From positions 1-51,373 of the forward strand of contig UQNU01000008.1 of NCBI GenBank assembly GCA_900542555.1: a stretch of DNA of 51,373 bases, given 5' to 3'. Position numbers and translations under genes: made by a program. Position 1 is the first letter of the stretch; each line of letters begins with the position of its first letter. The DNA is from an uncultured Collinsella sp. (lineage in GTDB: Bacteria; Actinomycetota; Coriobacteriia; Coriobacteriales; Coriobacteriaceae). Below the pieces are notes generated by a model. The model had not been told where the DNA came from and searched no databases. It worked only from the letters and a program-made list of their open reading frames with translations. Of the stretch, positions 24,525-32,409 are shown piece by piece.

Positions 24525-25352
24525 CTACTCGCCGAGCTTGGGATGCAGCAGCGACGGCGCAGCGCCGAGCAGCATCTTGGTGTAGGGATCCTGGGGGTGC
24601 TGGAAGACCTGCTTGGCCTCGCCCTGCTCGACGATCCTGCCGCCATTCATAACGATGATGTCGTCAGAGATATAGCGGACCGTCTGGATGTCATGGCTGA
24701 TGAACACCATGGCCAGGCCGAGCTCCTTCTTAAGGTCGGTCAACAGGTTCAGAATCTGTGCGCGGACCGAAACGTCCAGAGCCGAGGTGGGCTCGTCGGC
24801 GATGATGGCATCGGGGTTCAGCGACAGGGCACGGGCAATTGCGACGCGCTGACGCTGGCCGCCCGAAAGCTGGCCGGGAAGAACCTCGGCGGCGGAGCTG
24901 GGCAGACCGGTGAGCTCCAGGAGCTCCTTGACGCGCTTCTCCTGCTCGGCCTCGGTACCCAGGTTGTGGACGCGCATGGGGTCGAGCAGCTGCTCGCGAA
25001 CGACCATGCGGGGATTGAGCGCCGTGGCCGGGTTCTGGAACACGACCGAGATGACGCGACCCATGTGGCGACGGTCCTCGGCGGTACGTTTGGTAACGTC
25101 CTTGCCCTTAAAGTAGACCTTGCCGCTCGTGGGGGCCTGCAGGCCGCACATGACGTTGGCGGTGGTGGACTTACCGCAACCGGACTCGCCGACGATGCCG
25201 ATCGTCTGACCGGGCATGAGCTTAATCGTTACACCCTGGACGGCGTGAACCAGGTTGGGGTGCAGAATCGAGCCGGTACGGGTCCTAAAGGTGACGTGGA
25301 CGTCATCAAGGAAGATGATCGGCTCGACGCCGTTGACTGCGGTCTCGCTCAT
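24525..25352 (-). CDS. Peptide-type ABC transporter ATPase (SatD-like)
   Basis: 275 residues. Walker A GESGCGKST, signature LSGGQRQRVAIARA, Walker B IIADEPTSALD and switch HD (ISHDIQ) are complete. It is OppF-like but shorter, and lacks the cysteine-containing C-terminal extension. ATG 25352 comes directly after the stop of the permease-ATPase fusion gene, with GGAGGTG inside that gene. With the fusion it supplies two ATPase domains for two permease domains. Substrate (sialic acid) is inferred from the nan genes downstream. Confidence 0.88.
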   Translation of the reverse strand: MSETAVNGVEPIIFLDDVHVTFRTRTGSILHPNLVHAVQGVTIKLMPGQTIGIVGESGCGKSTTANVMCGLQAPTSGKVYFKGKDVTKRTAEDRRHMGRVISVVFQNPATALNPRMVVREQLLDPMRVHNLGTEAEQEKRVKELLELTGLPSSAAEVLPGQLSGGQRQRVAIARALSLNPDAIIADEPTSALDVSVRAQILNLLTDLKKELGLAMVFISHDIQTVRYISDDIIVMNGGRIVEQGEAKQVFQHPQDPYTKMLLGAAPSLLHPKLGE

Positions 25353-27368
25353 CTACATCACCTCCGCGTGAGGGGTCAAACCATTTGCCTTGAGCACCTC
25401 GTCGGGGAGCTCGGAATAGAAGTGCTCGGTGCCGGGCACGCGCTTGAAGACCGGACGGGTGTCCAGGCCAATACGCGGATGGCTCGAGCGGGGCGCGAAG
25501 CGATCGCCCTTGGGGAAATCGCGCGGGCTCGGAACGGCGCCGGGCACCTGGTGCAGGCGACCCGAACCGCTCTCGATGGACAGAACGGAACCCAGAAGAC
25601 CGCGGGTGTACTCGTGGATCGGGTTGGTGAGCAGCTCCTTGGTGGGTGCCTGCTCGATAACCTGGCCAGCGTACATAACCGTGATGTTATGGGCAACCTC
25701 GGCGACCAGAGCCAGGTCATGCGAAACGAAGATCATGGCAAAGCCGAGCTTGGCCTGAAGATCGTTGAGCAGCTTGATGACCTGCTTCTGGACGGTAACG
25801 TCCAGAGCGGTCGTGGGCTCGTCGCAGATGACCAGCTTGGGGTCGCGGGTAAGGGCCATAGCGATCAGGACACGCTGACGCTGGCCGCCGGAAAGCTCGT
25901 GCGGATAGCTCTCGAGCGTGCGCTTGGGATCGAGGCCGACGAGCTCCAGGAGCTCCTCGGCGCTGCGGGTTCCGCCGCGCTTGGTGAGCTGCTTCATCTG
26001 GGCAGAGATGAGCATGGAGGGATTAAGCGAGGACAGGGCGTCCTGATAGACCATAGCGATATCGGTACCGCGCAGGCCGAACCACTCCTTCTTGCTCATC
26101 TTGAGCAGGTCGCGACCCTCCCAGAGAACCTCGCCGGAAAGATGCTCGTCATCGTCGGTCAGGCCCATGATGGCCAGCGTGGTGATGGACTTACCGCAAC
26201 CGGACTCGCCCACCAGGCCCATGGTCTGACCAGGACGAACGTCAAAGTTGACATGGTCGACGACGTTGATATCACCGTGATGCTCAAACTGGATGCAGAA
26301 GTCACGGACCGAGAGAATCGGCTCAACGGACTCGTCGGGCACGTGGCGATCGTCACGCTTGAGCTCGACATCGCGCAGGGCGCCAAGGCGAGCGGAGAGG
26401 GACTGGGCCTGCTCCTTGTAGGCGCGAACGGGGTCGGAGACCAGCAGGTCGGCCTCGCGACGCTTGGAGGAATCGGTGGGATCCAGGGCGGCGGAGGGAG
26501 CAGCGGCCATGGCGTCGGTAATGCCCTCGGAGAGGATGTTGAGCGCCAGGCAGGTGATCATGATGGCCAGGCCCGGGAACAGTGCCTGCCACCAACGGCC
26601 GGCGAGCACGCCGCCGCGGGCGTCGGCGAGGATGTTGCCCCAGGTAGCGGTGGGCTCCTGGATACCAGCGCCGATGAAGGTCAGCGAGGCCTCGAAGATG
26701 ATGGCGTCGGCGACCAGGGTAACGGTGAAGACCATGATCGGGGCGATGCAGTTACGCAGAACATGCTTGATCAAAATCCACGGAGCCTTGGCGCCGGAAA
26801 CGATGACCGCGCGAACATAGTCCTCGCCGTACTCGGACACGATGTTGGCGCGCACGATACGGGCAATCTGCGGAGTGTACATAAAGCCGATGGCGAAGAT
26901 GATCGACGGCACGGAGTTGCCCAGGATGGAGACAAAGACGGCCGCGAGGGCGATGCCCGGGATGGACATGATGATGTCCAGGATACGCATGATCGTCTCG
27001 GAGACGGCCTTGCGCGAAACCGCTGCAAGGGCGCCCACGACCGAGCCGCAGACCAGAGCCATGGCGGTGGCGCCAAAGCCGATAATCAGCGAGTAACGAC
27101 CACCGTAGAGCATACGCGACAGAATGTCGCGACCCTTATCGTCGGTACCGAAGATAAATCCGTTGCCGGGAGCCTGGCGAGCCGTAAAGATCTCGACCGG
27201 GCTATAGGGGGCAAGAAGGGGCGCCAGAATCGCAGTCAGGGCGACCAGCACCAGCACGACGGCGGCAATCTTAGAAGACAACGTCATCTTCTTCCAGCCA
27301 CCGAGCTTGAGCCCCTTGGAGGCAGCCTTCTCGAGCTGCTCGGTTTGCTTCTCTCGAATCTTTACCAT
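25353..27368 (-). CDS. Permease-ATPase fusion subunit of peptide-type ABC importer (SatC-like)
   Basis: 671 residues in one frame. Residues 1-290 are an OppC-type permease: a leading helix, FGTDDKGRDILSRM, and five further helices with the coupling segment AVIVSGAKAP. Residues 290-345 are a linker, and residues 350-660 are an OppD-type ATPase with Walker A GESGCGKSI, LSGGQRQRVLIAMA and VICDEPTTALD. I recall the sialic-acid importer SatABCD of Haemophilus ducreyi having a similar fused subunit, which supports the substrate call. The start lies 3 bases past the stop of the preceding permease gene. Elsewhere in this window (opp) these two units are separate genes. Confidence 0.9.
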   Translation of the reverse strand: MVKIREKQTEQLEKAASKGLKLGGWKKMTLSSKIAAVVLVLVALTAILAPLLAPYSPVEIFTARQAPGNGFIFGTDDKGRDILSRMLYGGRYSLIIGFGATAMALVCGSVVGALAAVSRKAVSETIMRILDIIMSIPGIALAAVFVSILGNSVPSIIFAIGFMYTPQIARIVRANIVSEYGEDYVRAVIVSGAKAPWILIKHVLRNCIAPIMVFTVTLVADAIIFEASLTFIGAGIQEPTATWGNILADARGGVLAGRWWQALFPGLAIMITCLALNILSEGITDAMAAAPSAALDPTDSSKRREADLLVSDPVRAYKEQAQSLSARLGALRDVELKRDDRHVPDESVEPILSVRDFCIQFEHHGDINVVDHVNFDVRPGQTMGLVGESGCGKSITTLAIMGLTDDDEHLSGEVLWEGRDLLKMSKKEWFGLRGTDIAMVYQDALSSLNPSMLISAQMKQLTKRGGTRSAEELLELVGLDPKRTLESYPHELSGGQRQRVLIAMALTRDPKLVICDEPTTALDVTVQKQVIKLLNDLQAKLGFAMIFVSHDLALVAEVAHNITVMYAGQVIEQAPTKELLTNPIHEYTRGLLGSVLSIESGSGRLHQVPGAVPSPRDFPKGDRFAPRSSHPRIGLDTRPVFKRVPGTEHFYSELPDEVLKANGLTPHAEVM

Positions 27369-27371
27369 AAT

Positions 27372-28328
27372 CTACACCGTCCTGATGCGCGGGTTGATGA
27401 GCAGGTAGAGCATGTCAACCACGATGTTGATGATGATGAAGGCAAGAGCAACGACGATAACGACGCCCTGAACCAGGTTCGCCTCGTTGCCCTGAACGCC
27501 CTGCAGAATCGCAGTGCCCATGCCGGGGAGGTTGAAGATAACCTCGATGACGACGGCGCCGCCCATGAGGTAACCGATCTTAAGACCGAGGGTGGTGACC
27601 GGGGTGATCAGCGCATTGCGAAGAACGTTGATGCCGACGACGACCTTCTCGGGAACGCCGGCGCCGCGAGCCATACGGACATAATCCTTGTCGAGCTCCT
27701 CGACCATGGCGGTACGCACGATACGAGTCATCTGGCCCGTCAGCGGAAATGCCAAGGCGATAGCGGGCATGATCATACGTCCCAGATAGCCAACCGGATT
27801 CGTGGTGAAGTGAGGCAGAGCACCCGATGCCGGGAGCACCTTAAGGTAGGAAGAGAACAGCAGGATCAACAGAACGGCAAGCCAGAACGACGGGGTTGCC
27901 AAGCCGGCGATGGAAAAGACGCGGATCACTTGGTCCGGCCATTTGTCGCGATACAGTGCCGCGATGACGCCGAGCAAAAACGAAACGACCGCACCGATGG
28001 CAAGACCGATAAAGGTCAGCTGCATCGTGACGGGCAGGGCCGTGGAGATGCGCTTGGCAACGGAGTTGCGAGCAGCACCATAGGTGCCCATGTCGCCATG
28101 GATCAAATCGCCCATATAGCGCACGTAGCGCACGGGCCAGGGGTCGTCCAGACCATACTTCTCATGGTACTCGGCAACCGCCTCGGGCGAGGCACCGTCA
28201 CCCAACGCCGTGTAGGCGGGGTCGGTCTTGGAGAACGACATAAGGAAGAACACCAGGACGGTGACGCCCAATGCCATGATCGGCAGCGCCACAAGACGCC
28301 TTCCAATCAAACGTAGCAAGTTGTTCAC
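27372..28328 (-). CDS. Peptide-type ABC permease (SatB-like, OppB family)
   Basis: 318 residues, OppB-type permease. It begins NNLLRLIGRRLVALPIMALG, has the extracytoplasmic loop rich in charged residues (about 40-90), a BPD_transp_1 domain with the coupling segment RMARGAGVPEKV, and ends LLINPRIRTV. The start is GTG 28328 behind AGGGGAG; the upstream in-frame extension is short and not family-like. It pairs with the permease half of the fusion protein. Confidence 0.9.
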   Translation of the reverse strand: MNNLLRLIGRRLVALPIMALGVTVLVFFLMSFSKTDPAYTALGDGASPEAVAEYHEKYGLDDPWPVRYVRYMGDLIHGDMGTYGAARNSVAKRISTALPVTMQLTFIGLAIGAVVSFLLGVIAALYRDKWPDQVIRVFSIAGLATPSFWLAVLLILLFSSYLKVLPASGALPHFTTNPVGYLGRMIMPAIALAFPLTGQMTRIVRTAMVEELDKDYVRMARGAGVPEKVVVGINVLRNALITPVTTLGLKIGYLMGGAVVIEVIFNLPGMGTAILQGVQGNEANLVQGVVIVVALAFIIINIVVDMLYLLINPRIRTV

Positions 28329-28390
28329 GTTCTCTCCCCTTTCTTTTGTCGGTAGGACCAACTGGTATATGAGTACGGGTACTCATTACA

Positions 28391-28432
28391 AGACCCGAGC
28401 GACATCGTTGCCGCCCGGGTCTTTGTTTCAAC
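28391..28432 (-). terminator. Intercistronic hairpin between satA-like and satB-like genes
   Basis: AGACCCG-GCG/CGC-CGGGTCT (28391-28401 with 28422-28432), 10 pairs with one mismatch, loop 20 bases. It has only a weak T-run on the minus strand. Same position and type as the oppA-oppB hairpin: after the binding-protein gene, before the permeases. Confidence 0.65.
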
Positions 28433-28485
28433 TATGAGGATACGGCCCCAATGACCGACATCCTGCATACAGACTCAAGCGAGTC

Positions 28486-30099
28486 TTACGCCTTGACGGT
28501 CGCAACGCCCCTGAAGGACATGCTCGTCGTGCCGATGCCCTTGAAGCCATCGAGGGCCTCGCCGTTGGGCGCAGTGGACGGATCGTCCCAGGAAGCGGAG
28601 ACGGTCTTGACGTGGACAACGGGGTACAGAACGGCGTTGTCGGCAATGATGTCGAAGCACTCGTTCCACTTCTTCTGCTGCTCGTCGCCCTCGGCGGCAA
28701 GAGCCTCGTCCATGAGACTGTGGAGCTTCTGCCACTCAGCGGACTCCTTCCACGGGCAACGGGTCTGCATCCAGACGTTGTCGCCGTACCACCAGTTGAG
28801 CAGCAGGTCGGGGTCGGCGCCGAAGCAGGAAGGATCGCCAGGGGCAAGGAGGATATCGTAGGCCTCGCCGCCGTCGATGGCAGCGTAGGTAGCCGGCGAG
28901 GTATCGGTCTGGATGGTCACATCGAAGCCGAGAGCGTCGAGGTCGTTCTTGACCTGGGCGGCCATGCCCTTAATCTGCTCGTTGTCGGTGGTGCGCAGGG
29001 TGATGGCACCCGGGGTGATGCCAGACTCCTCGATGAGCTTCTTAGCCTTCTTGGCGTCGGTCTTGTACACCGTGGAAGCCTCATGATAGTTGGTGAAGCT
29101 CTTGGGCAGGTAGCAGCTGGCAGCGGTGGCAAGGCCGGCGAAGGTGTTGCTGACCATCTTCTCGGTGTCGAGCGCATACATGACAGCCTGACGGACCTTG
29201 ACGTTGTTCCAAGGCTCCTTGGCGACGTTGAACATGATGAAGCGGGTGCCGAAACCCTGAACGTTATCGATCTTGCAGCCGGCGCTCTCAAGCTGGTCGA
29301 CGGCGTCAGCGGTAACGAGCTCCATAACGAGCGTGGAGCCCTCCTGCTGAGCGGTAACGCGAGCGGTGGGGTCGGTCAGGATGCTGTACTGGATCTTCTT
29401 ATCCTCGGCAGCATACTCACCGTTGTACTCAGGATTGGGAACCAGGGTAATCTCGGTATCGGAGATAGAGTCGTACATCCAGGGGCCGGAGCCGATCGGC
29501 TGCTTGGCGCGATCCTCCTCGGTCTGAGTGGCCGGGGTAACGCGGACGATGGCCAGACGATCCTTGAGCAGGGAGAAGTTGGGGACCTTGGTCTTGACCG
29601 TCACGGTGCTGGCGTCCTTGGCCTCGATGGACTCGAAGGGCTGGAAGAACGGAGCATAGGTAGCGGAAGCGGCGCAAGCGGTGTAGGAGGCAACGACATC
29701 GTCAGCGGTGACCTCGGTGCCATCGGAGAACTTGGCGCCCTTGCGGATGGTGACCTCGAAAGTGGTGTCGTCCACGGACTTAGGATCGTCGGTGGCGAGC
29801 TCGTTGAAGGTGCTGTAGTCGTGGTAATCGATGCCGTAGAGGCCCTCGACGACGTGCCAGTTAGCACCCAGGCCCACAGCGGAGCCGGTGCTGGCGGGAT
29901 CGAAGCTGGACGGAGCGTAAGCGGAACCAGCGGTGATCACGCCGCCGCCACGGTTGGCGGAATCGGTGGAACCGGAAGCGGAACCCTCGTCGCTAGAGCT
30001 GCCACCGCAGCCGGTGAGACCAAGCCCTGCGACAGCAGCGACGCTGCCGGTGAGGCCGAGGAACGAACGCCTGGACATACCCTTGTTGATGATGGCCAT
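28486..30099 (-). CDS. SBP family 5 lipoprotein, probable sialic-acid binding protein (SatA-like)
   Basis: 537 residues, peptide/nickel-type solute-binding protein. The signal region has SRRSFLG (twin-arginine motif), a hydrophobic core and the lipobox LTGC with lipidated Cys at about 31, followed by a Gly/Ser linker. Family segments include FEVTIRKGAKFSDGTEVTADDV and GSGPWMYDS. It is first in the operon that includes nanA, nanK and nanE, so sialic acid is the likely ligand although the family mostly binds peptides. ATG 30099 follows AGGAGA; five in-frame residues upstream were left out. Confidence 0.85.
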   Translation of the reverse strand: MAIINKGMSRRSFLGLTGSVAAVAGLGLTGCGGSSSDEGSASGSTDSANRGGGVITAGSAYAPSSFDPASTGSAVGLGANWHVVEGLYGIDYHDYSTFNELATDDPKSVDDTTFEVTIRKGAKFSDGTEVTADDVVASYTACAASATYAPFFQPFESIEAKDASTVTVKTKVPNFSLLKDRLAIVRVTPATQTEEDRAKQPIGSGPWMYDSISDTEITLVPNPEYNGEYAAEDKKIQYSILTDPTARVTAQQEGSTLVMELVTADAVDQLESAGCKIDNVQGFGTRFIMFNVAKEPWNNVKVRQAVMYALDTEKMVSNTFAGLATAASCYLPKSFTNYHEASTVYKTDAKKAKKLIEESGITPGAITLRTTDNEQIKGMAAQVKNDLDALGFDVTIQTDTSPATYAAIDGGEAYDILLAPGDPSCFGADPDLLLNWWYGDNVWMQTRCPWKESAEWQKLHSLMDEALAAEGDEQQKKWNECFDIIADNAVLYPVVHVKTVSASWDDPSTAPNGEALDGFKGIGTTSMSFRGVATVKA

Positions 30100-30217
30100 G
30101 TCTTCTCCTATCAATAGAGAATCTTACTCGGGAGCACCTAGACTTGCCCCCGCGCAACTTGCGGACGATATATACCTTACCTACCGACGAACCCAACTGA
30201 GGTGCCGCGCTCGGCGA

Positions 30218-30371
30218 CCGATACATACATACGCTTGAACGGTATTTACTACCGTTCACCGAATTCGTTGACAAACGATTCGCCAGACAGTATGTATCGG
30301 CGAGGTGAGATATCAGTCTTCGTCAACCCGCAGGATAGCAGGGTTTTCGCTTGGGTTAGTCAAACGTTTTA
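30218..30371 (-). promoter_or_regulatory. Palindromic control region of the sat-nan operon
   Basis: An 11-bp inverted repeat CCGATACATAC/GTATGTATCGG (30218-30228 with 30290-30300) encloses two more: GAACGGTA/TACCGTTC (30237-30244 with 30250-30257) and a bulged CGAATTCGTT/AACGATTCG pair (about 30260-30282). A minus-strand promoter candidate, -35 TTGTCA (30269-30274), 17 bases, -10 TAGTAA (30246-30251), lies within the structure with the -10 inside the second palindrome. AAACGTTTTA at 30362-30371 repeats the core of the gap palindrome. No regulator gene is adjacent. The rest of 30100-30462 (gene-free) shows nothing else clear. Confidence 0.5.
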
Positions 30372-30462
30372 GCGTTAATAAAACCCGAAACCAGCAGGCA
30401 ATCATGGCGAAATAAATGGTTGAAAATCGCGCAATCATGTATATCAGTTGTTTGGCTCGTGT

Positions 30463-32409
30463 TTAGCTATCGGAATGGCCAGCCGCCGCCTCGGCGCGCT
30501 CGGCATTCCATGCAACGAGCGCCTCGTGGACCGCCTTGGCAACATCGGCAGGTATGCCGCGAACTTCCGCGATCTCTTGCTCGCTCGCCGCGCGCAAACG
30601 CTTCATCGAGCCAAAATGGCGCATAAGGGCACGTTTTCTGGTGGGTCCCACGCCTGGAACGTCATCGAGTACCGAAACCGTCATGGCTTTATCGCGCAAC
30701 TCGCGATGGAACGTGATGGCAAAACGGTGCGATTCATCGCGAACCTGTTTAATTAGATAGAGCGAAGCAGACCCGGTCGGCAGCACGACGGGAGTCTCGT
30801 CCCAAGGCACGAAAACTTCCTCATCGGCCTTCGCCAAGCCACAAACCGGTATATCGAGCCCAAGAGCCTCAAGTTGCTTGATCGCAGCGGTCAATTGCGG
30901 CTTACCGCCATCGACAACGAGTAAATCGGGGCGCGAGCCAAAGCGCTCGTCGACCATGCGCTCGGGAGCATAGCGTCGTCCCAAAACCTCGGACATCGAC
31001 ACGAAGTCGTTTGCCTCGTCCAATTCGGCCTGAATTTTAAAACGACGGTACTGGCTCTTGTCGGCGCGTCCGTTGGTAAACACCACCATCGAGGCGACCG
31101 TAAAGGTTCCATGCAGCGTCGAGATATCGAAGCACTCGATACGCATCGGCGGCGCCGGCAGCGCCAGCGCGCTTTCGAGCTCCAGGAGCGCTTGATTGGT
31201 GCGGTCGTCAGCGTACCCCGTTCGCATCATGTAGCGCATGAGGGCATGGCGCGCATTTTTGGATGCCATATCGAGCAAACGGTGCTTTTCGCCACGCTGC
31301 GGCCTATGGAGATGGCAGGAACGCTCGCGCTTGCCTGCAAGCCACTCCCCCAGCGCCTCCGCATCCTCAAGCTCGACAGAGAGGTTTATCTCAGCTGGAA
31401 TATCAGCCGTCTCGTCGTAATAGCGCTTAAGAAAGCCCGATTGAAGTTCCTCTTCGTCGACATCCAAACCCTTATCGAGAATAAACTCGCAGGTTCGAAC
31501 CGTTCGACCCTCACGCACGACAAAGACGCAAGCGGCGGAGATGGTCTCCTCGCGATAGAAACCGATGACATCGATATCGACACTGGAGGGAAAAACGACT
31601 TGCTGACGGTCGTCCAGACCCCTGATGACCTCCAAACGACGTTTGACGCGTGCCGCGCGCTCAAAGTCGAGCGCCTCGGCGGCATCCGTCATCTCGGAGG
31701 TCAGCTCATCGACGACATCCTTGCGATGGCCCGACAAAAAGCGCTCGACACGCTTGACGTTCTTGGCATAGTCCGTAGGAGAAATCGCGCCGACACACGC
31801 ACCTGGGCCGCGCCCGACATGGTAGTCGAAGCAGGGACGCCCGTTTTGCGCGCAAATCATATTGACGATGTCTTCCTCGCCCTTGTGGGACTCGACGATA
31901 CGACGACAACGACGCCACTCCGCACAGGATGCGGAGCAGATGGGGATAACCTTGCGCAGCGTATCTATCGTCTCACGTGCCGCACGGCTATCGGTATAGG
32001 GTCCAAAATAGCGCGTTCCCGGCTTATGGCGCTCGCGCGTATATTTGATAGCGGGATACAGGTCGCCCTTTGTAATGGCGATAAAGGGGTAGCTCTTGTC
32101 ATCCTTGAGGTCGACGTTAAAGTACGGATGGTACTGGCCGATCAGGTTGCGCTCGAGTACAAGCGCCTCATGCTCGGTTTCGACAACGATGTAGTCAAAG
32201 CTCGCAACCAATTGCATCATGAGCGGTATTTTTTGGCGCTCATCCTGCAGCGTCACGTACTGGCGCATACGGGAACGCAGGTTTTTCGCCTTGCCAACGT
32301 AGATGACATCGCCCTTGGCATCTTTCCAAAGGTAACATCCGGGCTGCGTGGGAACGCGCGAAACCTGCTCGGCGAGTGTTGGAATGTTGTCGTGACCGGC
32401 CACACGCAC
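30463..32409 (-). CDS. uvrC: Excinuclease ABC subunit C
   Basis: 648 residues. UvrC makes both incisions in nucleotide excision repair after UvrB loading. An N-terminal GIY-YIG nuclease domain (PGCYLW, then VIYVGKAKNLRSR, about 24-50) is followed by a region with four Cys, a UVR motif for UvrB contact (about 208-240, EMTDAAEALDFERAARVKRR), the RNase H-like nuclease (ECFDIS, VVDGGKPQL, KADEEVF) and two C-terminal helix-hairpin-helix units (VPGVGPTRKRALMRHFGS). The start is a GTG at 32409 immediately after the murJ stop, with only a weak ribosome site; GTG 32403 is an alternative. It is third in ybaK-murJ-uvrC. Confidence 0.95.
   Translation of the reverse strand: MRVAGHDNIPTLAEQVSRVPTQPGCYLWKDAKGDVIYVGKAKNLRSRMRQYVTLQDERQKIPLMMQLVASFDYIVVETEHEALVLERNLIGQYHPYFNVDLKDDKSYPFIAITKGDLYPAIKYTRERHKPGTRYFGPYTDSRAARETIDTLRKVIPICSASCAEWRRCRRIVESHKGEEDIVNMICAQNGRPCFDYHVGRGPGACVGAISPTDYAKNVKRVERFLSGHRKDVVDELTSEMTDAAEALDFERAARVKRRLEVIRGLDDRQQVVFPSSVDIDVIGFYREETISAACVFVVREGRTVRTCEFILDKGLDVDEEELQSGFLKRYYDETADIPAEINLSVELEDAEALGEWLAGKRERSCHLHRPQRGEKHRLLDMASKNARHALMRYMMRTGYADDRTNQALLELESALALPAPPMRIECFDISTLHGTFTVASMVVFTNGRADKSQYRRFKIQAELDEANDFVSMSEVLGRRYAPERMVDERFGSRPDLLVVDGGKPQLTAAIKQLEALGLDIPVCGLAKADEEVFVPWDETPVVLPTGSASLYLIKQVRDESHRFAITFHRELRDKAMTVSVLDDVPGVGPTRKRALMRHFGSMKRLRAASEQEIAEVRGIPADVAKAVHEALVAWNAERAEAAAGHSDS

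Noticed and set aside
24303..28316. 1337-codon open frame on the plus strand across the sat transporter genes
   Set aside because: It is the antisense shadow of three well-supported ABC transporter genes in GC-rich DNA and has low-complexity, non-family sequence.
30268..30296. Plus-strand promoter TTGACA, 17, TATGTA in the sat upstream region
   Set aside because: It would drive transcription into the 3' end of uvrC; its -35 is a by-product of the palindromes and no gene follows on that strand.
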